Shown here: positions 1 through 7,861 of the stretch, piece after piece
How the letters are laid out: the number at the start of each line of letters is the position of its first letter
How positions within the stretch are numbered: position 1 is the stretch's first letter
NCBI GenBank assembly: GCA_947177165.1
Contig: CAMWTP010000006.1
Location: 1-64,000, forward strand
DNA from: an uncultured Lachnospiraceae bacterium
GTDB lineage: Bacteria > Bacillota > Clostridia > Lachnospirales > Lachnospiraceae
DNA: 64,000 bases
Reading direction: 5' to 3'
Position numbers and translations under genes: made by a program
The notes under the pieces: model-generated
The model's database searches: none
Told to the model about the DNA's origin: nothing
The model's input: only the letters and a program-made list of their open reading frames with translations

Positions 1-2
1 AA

Positions 3-392
3 TGTGATGAGCAGAATGCCCGTCAGGTTGCTGCCGGAGGCTGGCATGTTGTAGCACAGGGATGGGCGATTGATAAAGACGGTGGCATCAGCAAATGGAG
101 CATTGTGCAAAAGGTTGATACGAAATCCCATTTACAGACCATGTCCGAAAACGCTGAAAAAATCAGGGAGAAAAATGCAGAGAAGAAAAGGGAGCAGAAA
201 GAGATAGAGGAGAAGCGCCAGACAGCCAAAGAAGAGAAGGCGGAGCTGAAGGAAAAGATGCAGGATGCCGGAAAGGAGCAGTTCGGTGACAAATTCAAGG
301 ATGCCATTGTGATAGGAAAAGATGATGAAAATGCGGCTGGGGATAAGGATAAGGCAGCAGCAGTGGGCTGGAATCTGGATATAAAGGCGTAA
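3..392 (+). CDS. C-terminal part of a lysine-rich coiled-coil protein (FlxA/DUF6033-like)
   Basis: The reading frame is open from the left edge, so the start lies outside the window; 129 residues and the stop are visible. The first ~40 residues (CDEQNARQVAAGGWHVV onward) look globular. They are followed by ~60 residues almost wholly K, E, R, Q and A, which should form a long charged helix or coiled coil, then an acidic tail ending in LDIKA. No signal peptide or membrane segment is visible in this part. The style resembles small cytoplasmic FlxA-like and DUF6033-like proteins of Lachnospiraceae, and the gene at 53047 is similar in style. A long hairpin follows at 456-492. Function unknown; the family link rests on composition and is tentative. 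Confidence 0.6.
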   Translation, partial: CDEQNARQVAAGGWHVVAQGWAIDKDGGISKWSIVQKVDTKSHLQTMSENAEKIREKNAEKKREQKEIEEKRQTAKEEKAELKEKMQDAGKEQFGDKFKDAIVIGKDDENAAGDKDKAAAVGWNLDIKA

Positions 393-455
393 GGAGAAAT
401 TGCTTATACCTTATTCTGTAGAGGTATTGAGGAAGATGTGATATGTTGAATATTA

Positions 456-492
456 CGATACTCACGACAGATGAAATCTGCCGTGAGTATCG
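456..492. terminator. Long perfect hairpin after the first gene
   Basis: The arms CGATACTCACG (456-466) and CGTGAGTATCG (482-492) pair perfectly, and an inner stem CAGAT-GAA-ATCTG continues the helix, so nearly all 37 bases are paired. It lies ~65 bases after the stop of the first gene. There is no T-run, so termination is only likely. Its right arm touches the 94-bp repeat. Confidence 0.5.
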
Positions 493-583
493 CGCCAGCC
501 GCAGCCGCGAAGCGGCATATTTCCTTATGCGGCTGTGTGCATAACTTTATACTGAGCGGTCAGTCTTTTCGACTGCCAGTATA
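490..583. repeat. 94-bp structured dispersed repeat, copy 1
   Basis: This segment recurs at 10111-10204 with a single difference (T for C near 573). It folds into two elements: a branched GC-rich stem (CAGCCGCA with TGCGGCTG around GCCGC-GAA-GCGGC) and a second stem (TACTG-A-GCGGTC with GACTGC-CAGTA). The single difference turns one G-C pair of the second stem into G-T, so pairing survives. There is no open frame. It may be a small structured RNA, a REP-like element or a terminator module. Confidence 0.75.
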
Positions 584-1112
584 ATTACAGTTTTTTGTTC
601 CAGAGTATGTTTGGAACAGAAGGAAATTAGGCGCTGTTTCCAGTGGAGCAAGTAATTGTAGGTAACTGTTTTGATGTCGTTTTCGTCGATGGAAGGACTC
701 GCTGCATGATGTCAGAAAGATCATGGTTATCCTTCTCTTAAACGACGGATTTTTTTCAATCTGGTCAGGCAGTGCCGTCTGGGAATAAGGGACAATGAAA
801 GCCGGCATTAGGGCATGCGTTCTGTCGCAGATGAAGTCATCTTATTTATTTTGGATATTTTCAGTATTGGGATTGCAATTGAGTTTGAATAAGGTTATCA
901 TACTAAATGTCATGCGGCTGTCAGCCGCTGTATAGTGTGGGCAGGAATCCGACTTTGGAGAGAGGGGTTCCTGTTTTTTCTTATTTTACATAAGAATGAT
1001 AACATACACTGTCAAGAAAATAATCTGACGGATTCTCCATCATATACTTATCCCTTTGATAGAAATTAATTTGAAGAAGTTCTATTTTTATGGAAGATAA
1101 TCTAACGAATAA
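584..1112. other. Long non-coding stretch without recognised gene
   Basis: Between the 94-bp repeat and the fragment at 1113 I find no frame with a plausible ribosome binding site and protein-like composition. Minus-strand open frames here have the low-complexity look of non-coding AT-rich DNA. Nothing functional is recognised. Confidence 0.4.
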
Positions 1113-1238
1113 TATAAAGGCGTTTACAGGGATGACGGAATGCCAAGCACGACCTTTGAGCGTGAGGGGCTTCAAGCCATGATTGCCGAACAGGCAAGGC
1201 AGAGGATGATTGAACAAAATAAGGAAATGGTAAATTAA
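1113..1238 (+). pseudogene. C-terminal remnant of an unknown protein
   Basis: A frame that follows a stop codon at 1110 encodes about 41 residues with convincing protein character: VYRDDGMPSTTFEREG, then a helical stretch with QARQRMIEQNKEMVN and a stop at 1236-1238. No start codon or ribosome binding site precedes it, so it looks like the surviving tail of a deleted gene. The lysine/glutamine-rich helix resembles the tails of the coiled-coil proteins at 3 and 53047, but kinship is only a guess. Confidence 0.35.
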
Positions 1239-1388
1239 CTAAATTTTGATAGAATTGTATGAGCGTGTGTGGTAAAATATCCACATTGAATAGTTCGACA
1301 AATTTGCTGAAAAGCACTCAAAAGTTTACATTCAGCAATTCTAACTTGCTATACATATTGTTAATAAAAAGATATAATGGGTGAGAAA

Positions 1389-1730
1389 ATGACAACAGGT
1401 GAAAAATTAGCGTTGCTGCGTGAAAGAAAAGGTATTACACAAGAAAAATTGTCTGAAATATTAAATGTGTCCCGCCAGTCTGTTTCAAGATGGGAAACTG
1501 ATATATGTTTTCCTGAAACGGATAAACTTATTAAATTAATACCCTGTGCTAGAGCGTGTTTGAAAAATCATTCCTACCACCTGCACGTCCCACTTTGCGT
1601 GATATTTGCGCCAAATTCAGGTTACATAGCCCACTATGCGCCCTTCATTTGGCACAAATCTCCCACAAATTGTGGCGCACATCTGGCAGAAAGCATTTTT
1701 CAAACACGCTCTAAAACAAAAATTTTTTGA
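1389..1730 (+). pseudogene. XRE-family HTH regulator, broken by a MITE-like insertion
   Basis: The first ~50 residues form a standard XRE/Cro-CI helix-turn-helix DNA-binding domain (TTGEKLALLRERKGITQEKL, then SRQSVSRWE and PETDKLIKL). ATG 1389 is preferred over the in-frame ATG 1377 because GGTGAG precedes it at a fitting distance and the family usually begins right at this point. After KLIKL the frame enters the inverted-repeat element at 1550-1713, and the remaining residues come from that element and its flank. The original C-terminal effector or membrane part is gone. The truncated product could still bind DNA, but the gene is best regarded as inactivated. Confidence 0.75.
1550..1713. mobile_element. 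MITE-like element, 164 bp with ~19-bp terminal inverted repeats
   Basis: The left end TAGAGCGTGTTTGAAAAAT matches the reverse complement of the right end ATTTTTCAAACACGCTCTA exactly. The outermost bases are TA on both sides, consistent with the TA target duplication of IS630/Tc1-type elements. The interior has further partial inverted symmetry (a CCCACTTTGCG-type block, CATAGCCCACTATG) and no transposase gene. The element interrupts an XRE regulator gene right after its DNA-binding domain, supporting insertion rather than native sequence. Confidence 0.7.
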
Positions 1731-1806
1731 TGAAACAGAAATGTTTCTTGTCATTTTCAGATTGCTTATTGACGAAATTCGTATTTATTAAACATGGAGG
1801 ATTAAA

Positions 1807-2246
1807 ATGGAAAAACGAACGCAGGAGACAGAGAGAATACTGAACGAGCGGTTTAACAGGGACAATATAATTGCTCTGGCAACGGTACAAGACGGAACGC
1901 CATATGTCCGCAACGTGAATGGATTTTATGAGGATGGTTCATTCTATGTGATTACATATGCACTTTCCAACAAAATGAAACAAATAGAAAAAATCCATAT
2001 GTGGCGATTAGCGGCGATTGGTTTACAGCACACGGAAAGGGAGTAAACTTAGGCTGGTTCTGTGCGGACAACAATAGAAACATTGCCGGGAAGCTAAGAT
2101 AGGCTTTTAAGGAGTGGATTGACAATGGGCACAATAATTTTGAGGATGAAAATACTTGTATTCTTCGCATTGAGTTGACGGACGGTGTTTTGCTCTCACA
2201 TGGAACAAGATACGATATTGATTTTTGTGATAAGGGTTGTAAATAG
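1807..2246 (+). pseudogene. Pyridoxamine-phosphate-oxidase-like flavoprotein, decayed
   Basis: The start (ATG 1807, after GGAGG) and first ~60 residues fit the small FMN-binding split-barrel family (pyridoxamine 5'-phosphate oxidase-like): ALATVQDGTPYVRNVNGFY and SFYVITYALSNKM. Near 1992 the frame shifts; in the next frame the protein continues as NPYVAISGDWFTAHGKG and NLGWFCADNNRNIAGK. A TAG stop then interrupts at 2100-2102, after which EWIDNGHNNFEDENTCILR and the end DFCDKGCK run to the stop at 2244. One frameshift plus one internal stop make it a pseudogene. The ~147-residue ancestor is the expected family size. Confidence 0.8.
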
Positions 2247-2267
2247 GGCAGCCACCGCCCTATTTAC
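2239..2267. terminator. Hairpin between convergent genes
   Basis: GTAAATAGGGC (2239-2249) pairs perfectly with GCCCTATTTAC (2257-2267) around a 7-base loop. It sits between the end of the decayed flavoprotein gene and the end of thrS on the other strand, where a shared terminator is expected. T-runs are weak on both sides. Confidence 0.55.
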
Positions 2268-2288
2268 AACAAAAGATTGAAGAACAGG

Positions 2289-4058
2289 CTACTTAGCCGG
2301 GTTACATTTTACGAGATTCACGACTTGTTCAAGACTCATTTCTCCCATGTCCTGTTTATCAGGCTCTGCGTCTCGTTGTCTTACGGATACAGACATATTA
2401 TTTTTCTCGTTTTCGCCCAGGATAATCATATATGGCACCTTATCCATGCGTGCTTCACGGATCTTATATCCAAGTTTCTCACTTCTGACATCCACTTCTG
2501 CCCGGATATCATTTTCTTCCAAAATTTCCTTAACTTTCTTAGCATAATCATTATATTTATCGGAAACTGGAAGAACCTTAACCTGTACAGGTGCAATCCA
2601 CGCAGGAAATTTCCCTGCACAATGTTCGAGTAAAATGCCAATAAAACGTTCTATCGAGCCAAATACAACTCTATGCAGCATAATCGGGCGATGCTTTTCT
2701 CCATCTGCGCCAATATAGTCAATATTAAATCTTTGCGGGAGCTGGAAATCAAGCTGAATCGTTCCGCACTGCCACGTTCTGCCGATGGAATCTTTTATGT
2801 GAAAATCAAGTTTGGGGCCATAGAATGCACCGTCTCCTTCATTTACAGCATATGACTTGCCCATTCCCAGCACTGCTTTTTCTAAAGCTTCCGTAGCAAG
2901 CTGCCAATCCGCATCACTTCCTATGGAGTGCTCTGGTCTCGTTGACAGTTCAATTTCATAGGAAAACCCAAACTTTTGGTAAACTTCATCAATAAGGCGC
3001 ATAACACCCTGTATCTCATCCACGACCTGATCTTCTCTCATAAGAATGTGAGCGTCATCCTGCGTAAAGGAACGCACTCTCATGAGGCCATGTAATGTTC
3101 CGGACTTTTCATTGCGATGCACAAGCCCTAATTCTGCTATCCGCATAGGAAGCTCCTTATAAGACCTCGGTTCCAGTTTGTACACCAGCATTCCACCCGG
3201 ACAACTCATTGGTTTGATTGCATAATCATCCTCTTCAACCTTAAGAGAGTACATGATATCTCGATAAAAATCCCAATGACCAGATGTCTCCCAGAGACTT
3301 CTTTCCAGCATAATGGGCGTAGAAATTTCAACATATCCTTCTCTGCGGTGGATTTTTCTCCAATAATCAATCAGCAGGTTCTTCAATATCATTCCCTTTG
3401 GCAGGAATACTGGTAATCCTGGTCCCTCATCAAAAATCGTAAATATTCCAAGTTCCTTTCCCAGTTTTCTGTGGTCTCTTGCCTTTGCTTCTTCAACCAT
3501 ATGCAGATATTCATCCAATTGTGCCGCCTTTGGAAAAGATATGCCATAGATTCTTGTAAGCATTTGATTTTTTTCGCTGCCTCTCCAATAGGCTCCGGCC
3601 ACTGACAATAGCTTGACTGCTTTAATCTGACATACATTAGAAATATGTGGTCCTGCACAGAACTCCTCATATTCTCCCTGCTTATAGAAGCTAATCTGTT
3701 CTGCATCATTCAGTTCCTGAATCAGCTCAATTTTATACGTTTCACCGGCCTTCTCCATAAAGCGAAGCGCTTCTTCTTTTGACTTCTCATAGACTTGCAG
3801 GGAGAGAGACTCCTTTACAATCTTTCGCATTTCTGCTTCGATTGCCTTTAAATGCTCTTCTGAAAATGAAAAATCAAACTGAAAATCATAATAAAATCCA
3901 TGTTCGATTGCCGGACCAATGGCGCACTTTGTTTCTGGATATAAGCGTTTTACAGCCTGTGCAAGCACATGTGCACTCGTATGCCAAAAGGCTTTTTTGC
4001 CCTCCTGTTCTTCAAAGTTTACGTCTACAATTTCTCCATTTTTTCGCAGAACCTTCAT
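2289..4058 (-). CDS. thrS: Threonyl-tRNA synthetase, TGS-less form
   Basis: This class II aminoacyl-tRNA synthetase (589 aa) charges tRNA-Thr. After a ~25-residue lead it enters the editing (N2) domain with HTSAHVLAQAVKRLYP and GHGFYYDF-type sequence (IEHGFYYDF), and later the editing-site cysteine region YEEFCAGPHI. The catalytic core follows (PVFLPKGMI, MSCPGGMLVYK, RIAELGLVHRNEKSG, motif 2 VRSFTQDDAHI, GPKLDFHI, motif 3 MLHRVVFGSIERF). The C-terminal anticodon-binding domain runs from about residue 490 (APVQVKVLPVSDKY). The start at 4058 has AAAGGAG eight bases upstream. Normal bacterial ThrS is ~640 aa and opens with a TGS domain that is absent here. It is controlled by the T-box leader upstream. 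Confidence 0.95.
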   Translation of the reverse strand: MKVLRKNGEIVDVNFEEQEGKKAFWHTSAHVLAQAVKRLYPETKCAIGPAIEHGFYYDFQFDFSFSEEHLKAIEAEMRKIVKESLSLQVYEKSKEEALRFMEKAGETYKIELIQELNDAEQISFYKQGEYEEFCAGPHISNVCQIKAVKLLSVAGAYWRGSEKNQMLTRIYGISFPKAAQLDEYLHMVEEAKARDHRKLGKELGIFTIFDEGPGLPVFLPKGMILKNLLIDYWRKIHRREGYVEISTPIMLERSLWETSGHWDFYRDIMYSLKVEEDDYAIKPMSCPGGMLVYKLEPRSYKELPMRIAELGLVHRNEKSGTLHGLMRVRSFTQDDAHILMREDQVVDEIQGVMRLIDEVYQKFGFSYEIELSTRPEHSIGSDADWQLATEALEKAVLGMGKSYAVNEGDGAFYGPKLDFHIKDSIGRTWQCGTIQLDFQLPQRFNIDYIGADGEKHRPIMLHRVVFGSIERFIGILLEHCAGKFPAWIAPVQVKVLPVSDKYNDYAKKVKEILEENDIRAEVDVRSEKLGYKIREARMDKVPYMIILGENEKNNMSVSVRQRDAEPDKQDMGEMSLEQVVNLVKCNPAK

Positions 4059-4099
4059 AATTTGCTGCTCCTTTCTCTTTTTGGCTTTAACGATTTGGC

Positions 4100-4330
4100 A
4101 ACAACATAAGAAAAGCACCCATAAGACCATAATCATATCGTCTTAAGGGTGCACTTGGCACGGTTCCACCTTAACTTTTCACTTCAGATTCTATCAAATC
4201 CTATCCTTTAACGCAGGCATACGGTAACACTTACTTATTTCAGCATTACAGCTCTGGAATGGTTTTCGTCTAATTTCCACATAAACAGCTTCCACCAAGT
4301 GCTGTTCTCTCTGGATGTTTCCAAATAAAC
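4100..4330 (-). promoter_or_regulatory. T-box riboswitch leader of thrS
   Basis: On the minus strand the conserved T-box core AAGGTGGAACCGTGCC lies at 4172-4157, followed by a terminator hairpin. Upstream, AGAGAG (near 4311-4306) and GGTGGAAGCTG belong to stem I, and GAAAACCATTCC places a threonine codon ACC (4263-4261) at the expected specifier position. Uncharged tRNA-Thr should pair with the specifier and with the T-box bulge, favouring the antiterminator and thrS transcription. The core motif is certain; the exact specifier is inferred. Confidence 0.9.
4115..4152 (-). terminator. T-box-controlled intrinsic terminator
   Basis: Read on the minus strand, CACCCTTAAGAC pairs with GTCTTATGGGTG and is followed by CTTTTCTT, a typical intrinsic terminator. 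It overlaps the 3' side of the T-box antiterminator, as required for tRNA-dependent readthrough into thrS. Confidence 0.85.
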
Positions 4331-4370
4331 TACTTTTTTCCGTCATTGCTTTTCTTATGTTATTGATGGT

Positions 4371-4399
4371 ACTTTATCACAACTTTTTTATTTTGTCAA
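4371..4399 (-). promoter_or_regulatory. Sigma-A-type promoter of the T-box/thrS unit
   Basis: Read on the minus strand, TTGACA (4399-4394) and TAAAGT (4376-4371) are separated by exactly 17 bases. This places the transcription start a little before the T-box stem I, as expected. Confidence 0.75.
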
Positions 4400-4540
4400 T
4401 GCTCATTTTAACTCAAAACGGCACGATATTAACTTGACCATGAGGGCGAAAACAAGGGAAAAGGATAGTTAACATTGCGCAAATCCTTGAAAACAGGGAA
4501 AGCTACGGGAAAAGCATACAAACCGGAAGTTGTATGAGCG

Positions 4541-5188
4541 TTACTGCAGGCTTTGAAAATATGGCAGAGATTCCAAATACTCAATGCATTTTTGGGCACA
4601 GTTTGTTATGTAATCACGTATTTGCTGCTCTGATATATATGCGGTATGAACCATAGGTTTTCTCTTGTTATGATATTCAAAAATCAATTTTTCTTTCCAG
4701 GCTGCAACATCCTCTGAATCAATCAAACCTTCTAATGAATATGATTTGCTTTTACTGATAGCTTTTATGATACGGGAGGCATCCTTTTCCCAAAACATCA
4801 ATTGATCTATTTGTTCACAGTCTGCATAATAAGCCTCATTCATTGACATATTATGCGCAGGTGCTTTGAGAAAATCTTCTTTGAATGGAACTCTGATAGA
4901 ATGATACCATATCATATCAGACAGTAAATGAACAAGGTAGCCAACTACAAAATCTGTATTCTTGGATGTATTGTATTTATCCAAAAATGTGTCAAAGTAA
5001 CTGATAGGACTTTTGCTGTTAAAACGATAGTGCGATATATCCTTGAGTTCTCTTGCATAGTTCTCTTTTACATGAACTGCATCTGGAGCAATGCTTCCTG
5101 ACAAAAAATCGCCATAAGAATAAAGTGAACTGAATTTTTGGGTATATACTTTATCTGCGATGAGCAAGTGCATCATTGGTTGAGCCAT
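4541..5188 (-). CDS. Zinc-dependent phospholipase C-like hydrolase
   Basis: The 215-aa protein begins MAQPMMHLLIADKVY after a GGAGG site and has no signal peptide. It has the pattern of the Zn_dep_PLPC family: an N-terminal histidine (MMHLLIA), GSIAPDAVH, an internal HYRF, and the helix GYLVHLLSDMIWYHSI carrying His/Asp residues of the sort that bind zinc in phospholipase C/S1-P1-type folds. Small cytoplasmic members are common in Clostridia and their substrates are unknown. It stands alone, flanked by remnants. A phospholipase activity is not shown by the sequence; a general metal-dependent hydrolase is the safe call. Confidence 0.65.
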   Translation of the reverse strand: MAQPMMHLLIADKVYTQKFSSLYSYGDFLSGSIAPDAVHVKENYARELKDISHYRFNSKSPISYFDTFLDKYNTSKNTDFVVGYLVHLLSDMIWYHSIRVPFKEDFLKAPAHNMSMNEAYYADCEQIDQLMFWEKDASRIIKAISKSKSYSLEGLIDSEDVAAWKEKLIFEYHNKRKPMVHTAYISEQQIRDYITNCAQKCIEYLESLPYFQSLQ

Positions 5189-5579
5189 ATTTATCCTCCG
5201 AATATAACATCACATAATGTAAGGGTTTCATTAGCTGTTATATTTTGCTAATAAGTTCTCCGCTAACCCTTATCAACACTAACTTTTCTGTAAGCGAGCT
5301 TCCTGCTATGCATTTCCTTGTGTTATATTGTTTCACAAGGATTTTTAAACTTTCATAGGGGCAAAAAATAAGGGCAAAAATAAGGAAAGTCAACTTACGG
5401 AATACATTATAACACAATTTGAATGGTCTGAAAATACTCCCTGCTCACAAAATGCTCTTAGGAACTGTTAAAAATAACTCTACAGATGACATAGTATAAA
5501 TTTTTTTATGCAAGGAGGAGGATTGACGACAACGCGGCATAAGATAGCTATTATACACATTCCCGCGAATGCAAATCCT
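5189..5579. other. Intergenic region with mobile-element-like debris
   Basis: AT-rich, with no convincing gene. It contains AGGGCAAAAATAAGG-type repeats and the motif GGAACTGTTAAAAATAACT near 5462, which resembles the ends of the palindromic element at 40214-40372. Similar AGGGCAAA text occurs near 47885. These may be remains of integrated elements. Confidence 0.3.
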
Positions 5580-6114
5580 CTCACTATTCTACTAAGTATG
5601 AGCCATACGGCAGCGACATTTGTGGAAAGTAAAGAAAACGGATTGATAACAAGGTATCGAAATTATTTTGGACTTCCGATTACAGGAGAGACGGACTATC
5701 CCGAAAAACATTCGTGGTCTACCGTTCCAGCAGGTTATTTAAGTTCCAGTGTATCAGATATGGCAAAATATCTGCAAATGTATCTGAATGAAGGAATGGG
5801 AATTATCAGTCAAAACAGTTTAAATACTATGCTTTATGAAAATGTATATGTAGATAGTGATACCCCCCTATTATTACGGAATGGGGTGGACTTTGACGGA
5901 AGAATATACAGACTTTGTATTGGAGCATTCTGGGCTAATTGAGAATTATATGTCAAATATGTTTCTGTTGCTGGAAAGCGGATTAGGAATCATTTTCCTT
6001 ATCAATATGAACGATTATCTTGTCACACATCAACTGGCGGGAAAGGGGGAATCATTTATGCCTTGCACAGAAGCATACAGGGAACACATCATGTATATTT
6101 TCCACGGCTTTTGA
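5580..6114 (+). pseudogene. Serine hydrolase (beta-lactamase family) remnant
   Basis: Two overlapping frames together encode the C-terminal half of a class C beta-lactamase/penicillin-binding-type serine hydrolase. The first carries MSHTAATFVESKENG, WSTVPAGYLSSSVSDMAKYL and EGMGIISQNSLNTML; after a frameshift near 5860 the second continues YYYGMGWTLTEEY, EHSGLIENYMSNMFLL and GLGIIFLINMND. The N-terminal half with the SxxK nucleophile is missing. Deletion plus frameshift make it non-functional. An intact relative is at 21090. Confidence 0.75.
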
Positions 6115-6234
6115 GAAACATGACATGACAGGAGCAGACGGTGGCAAAAGAAAAGTATCAGAAAACGCTTTCATTTTTGGAAAAACGGATATATAATAAA
6201 GCAACGACAAACCGAATTTAGCAGAGGTGATATT

Positions 6235-6837
6235 TTGAAAAAAATAATTTTATATATTCACGGAAAAGGTGGAAGTTATTTAGAAGCTCAACAGTACAAG
6301 AAAAATTGTTTGGGTTTCGATATTATTGGGATAGACTATAATGAATTTTTTCCGTGGATTGTTCAAAACCAAATTCAAGCGGTTTATGACAAAGTTCGCG
6401 AAGGATACGACTGTATTTATTTGATTGCAAACAGTATAGGTGCTTATTTTGCAATGCACACATTGCAAGATTGTGATATTGCAAAGGCTTTATTTATATC
6501 GCCTGTACTTGACATGGAACGTCTTATACTTGACATGATGAGTTGGGCAAATGTATCCGAGAAAGATTTGCGTGAGAAAGGAGAAATTCCTACGGACTTT
6601 GGGGAAATATTATCATGGAAATATTTATGCTTTGTTAGGGAAAATCCTATAACGTGGAATGTTCCAACAGAAATTCTATATGCAGGAAATGATAACCTCG
6701 TATCCCGTCAAACAGTAAATGAATTTATTCATAATCACAATACACATCTTACTGTAATGGAAAATGGAGAGCATTGGTTTCATACAGATGAACAACTTGC
6801 CTTTTTAGATACCTGGATGAAAAAAGCAATAGAATAA
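6235..6837 (+). CDS. Alpha/beta hydrolase
   Basis: A 200-aa protein starting at TTG 6235, preceded by AGAGGTGA. It has the hydrolase order: an early strand and oxyanion segment (IILYIHGKGGSY), the nucleophile elbow IANSIGAYF with serine in A-N-S-I-G, a late acid in LYAGNDNLVS, and the catalytic histidine in MENGEHWFH. No signal peptide, so it acts in the cytoplasm. Such small members hydrolyse esters or related bonds; the substrate cannot be told. A tiny frame at 6141 (GTG after AGGAG, 26 codons) lies just upstream and may be a remnant. Confidence 0.75.
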   Translation: MKKIILYIHGKGGSYLEAQQYKKNCLGFDIIGIDYNEFFPWIVQNQIQAVYDKVREGYDCIYLIANSIGAYFAMHTLQDCDIAKALFISPVLDMERLILDMMSWANVSEKDLREKGEIPTDFGEILSWKYLCFVRENPITWNVPTEILYAGNDNLVSRQTVNEFIHNHNTHLTVMENGEHWFHTDEQLAFLDTWMKKAIE

Positions 6838-6897
6838 AAAGAAGATATTTGGTTTAGAGATAAAATGCAATAAAATAATAGGGAACGCGCTGAATAA

Positions 6898-7193
6898 ATC
6901 GGGAACGAAAATTCCAAGGAATCCGATGAAACGAACGAGTGTTGTGAGGAATATGGGATGTGCGAGTCAGCGTTGTTTCCGAAAGGAGTTAAAGTGGATC
7001 AATCTTTTTCAGAACGTTTGAAGGAATTATGCGGCAATTACTATAATGAATATGAGGACGTACCACCGTGTCCAGTATCCTCATATACCAGGATGAATTC
7101 CCTGCTTGCAGGAACGCGAAAGCCAACGTTGGATGAGCTTGTATAAATATCGGAGGCTTATGATGAGTCAGCGCTCCTCCTTAGAAAATTGAT
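6898..7193 (+). pseudogene. Unrecognised decayed coding fragment
   Basis: A frame with protein character (ESDETNECCEEYGMCES, RLKELCGNYYNEYEDVPP, MNSLLAGTRKPTLDELV) meets a TAA at 7144 and then continues as ISEAYDESALLLRKLIF. Reading through that stop gives a sensible DELV-x-ISEAYDES helix, so the stop looks like a mutation. No start with a good ribosome binding site is visible. The late part is vaguely like the DNA-binding tail of small regulators. Function unknown. Confidence 0.35.
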
Positions 7194-7305
7194 TTTTCAC
7201 AAATCCTGTTATTTGCCAGTTTGTATGGCTTGACAGAGCGTTTGGGGTATTATACTGCCTTTGAGACAGGGTGTCAGCAGAACATCCAACTATAAATTCT
7301 TTTAC

Positions 7306-7461
7306 TCACTGTACCTTTATTGAAAATCCTTCATATATTCCAACTGATACTTCTTCACCAAACGAATATTGCTCCATTGTTTCTTTCTCAAACCGATATA
7401 CTGTAACCAATTCTTTTGTCGGATCTACAATCCAATATCCTTCCTTCCATATAGCAATCAT
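7306..7461 (-). pseudogene. Uma2-family (DUF820) endonuclease-like remnant
   Basis: On the minus strand 51 codons end in the typical C-terminus of the Uma2 restriction-endonuclease-like family: YWIVDPTKELVTVYRFEK, then YSFGEEVSVGIYEGFSI. Full-length members are ~180-200 aa; here the N-terminal catalytic part is absent and stop codons lie just before the ATG at 7461. It is a tail left after deletion. Confidence 0.65.
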
Positions 7462-7548
7462 ATCTTATTATTGATGATTAATCAATCATAATTTATCATG
7501 GATGTTCTTTAAGTTTGTTATTGGTTACTTTAGAAAAATGCGCGCAGC

Positions 7549-7576
7549 TTGACATTTTGCCTTTTTATGTTATAAT
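7549..7576 (+). promoter_or_regulatory. Promoter of the FMN riboswitch/ribU unit
   Basis: TTGACA (7549-7554) and TATAAT (7571-7576) are perfect consensus boxes with a 16-base spacer, about 25 bases before the riboswitch. Confidence 0.85.
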
Positions 7577-7601
7577 CGGAATAACAATTGAATCGTAATG
7601 A

Positions 7602-7713
7602 TGTCTTCAGGGCAGGGTGAAATTCCCGATCGGCGGTGACAGTCCGCGGGTGCGAGAGCACGGGGTTTGGTGAAATTCCAGAACCGACGGTATAGTCCGG
7701 ATTAAAGAAGGTG
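7602..7713 (+). promoter_or_regulatory. FMN riboswitch (RFN element)
   Basis: The sequence carries the conserved RFN blocks in order: TCTTCAGGGCAGGGTGAAAT, then TCCCGATCGGCGGTGACAGT, CCGCG, CACGGGGTTTGGTGAAATTC, and ACCGACGGTATAGTC, closing with GAAGGTGT that pairs with TCTTC. It binds flavin mononucleotide and should turn off the downstream riboflavin transporter when FMN is plentiful. Confidence 0.97.
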
Positions 7714-7720
7714 TATTGTG

Positions 7721-7750
7721 ATAGTCAGGGTAAAGCTGACTATGATTTTT
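7721..7750 (+). terminator. First hairpin in the riboswitch expression platform
   Basis: ATAGTCAG (7721-7728) pairs with CTGACTAT (7736-7743) and is followed by GATTTTT, a plausible intrinsic terminator directly after the aptamer. Confidence 0.6.
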
Positions 7751-7801
7751 GCACTCTTTTTTGTCCAACTGCTCTGTTGACATGTTCAATACACCTGAAT
7801 T

Positions 7802-7847
7802 TTAACACCTGAAAGGCATTCAGATCCTTTCAAGTGTTAATTTTTTT
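7802..7847 (+). terminator. Second hairpin with T-run just before ribU
   Basis: TTAACACCTGAAAGG (7802-7816) pairs with CCTTTCAAGTGTTAA (7826-7840) with one mismatch and is followed by seven T. It abuts the ribosome binding site AGGAGGT. This is a strong intrinsic terminator, so FMN control here is probably by premature termination. Confidence 0.8.
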
Positions 7848-7861
7848 AGGAGGTATTTCAG

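Noticed and set aside
560..808. Minus-strand 82-codon frame
   Set aside because: No binding site, composition not protein-like, partly inside the structured repeat.
7607..7789. Minus-strand frame across the FMN riboswitch
   Set aside because: The sequence is explained by the riboswitch; no binding site.
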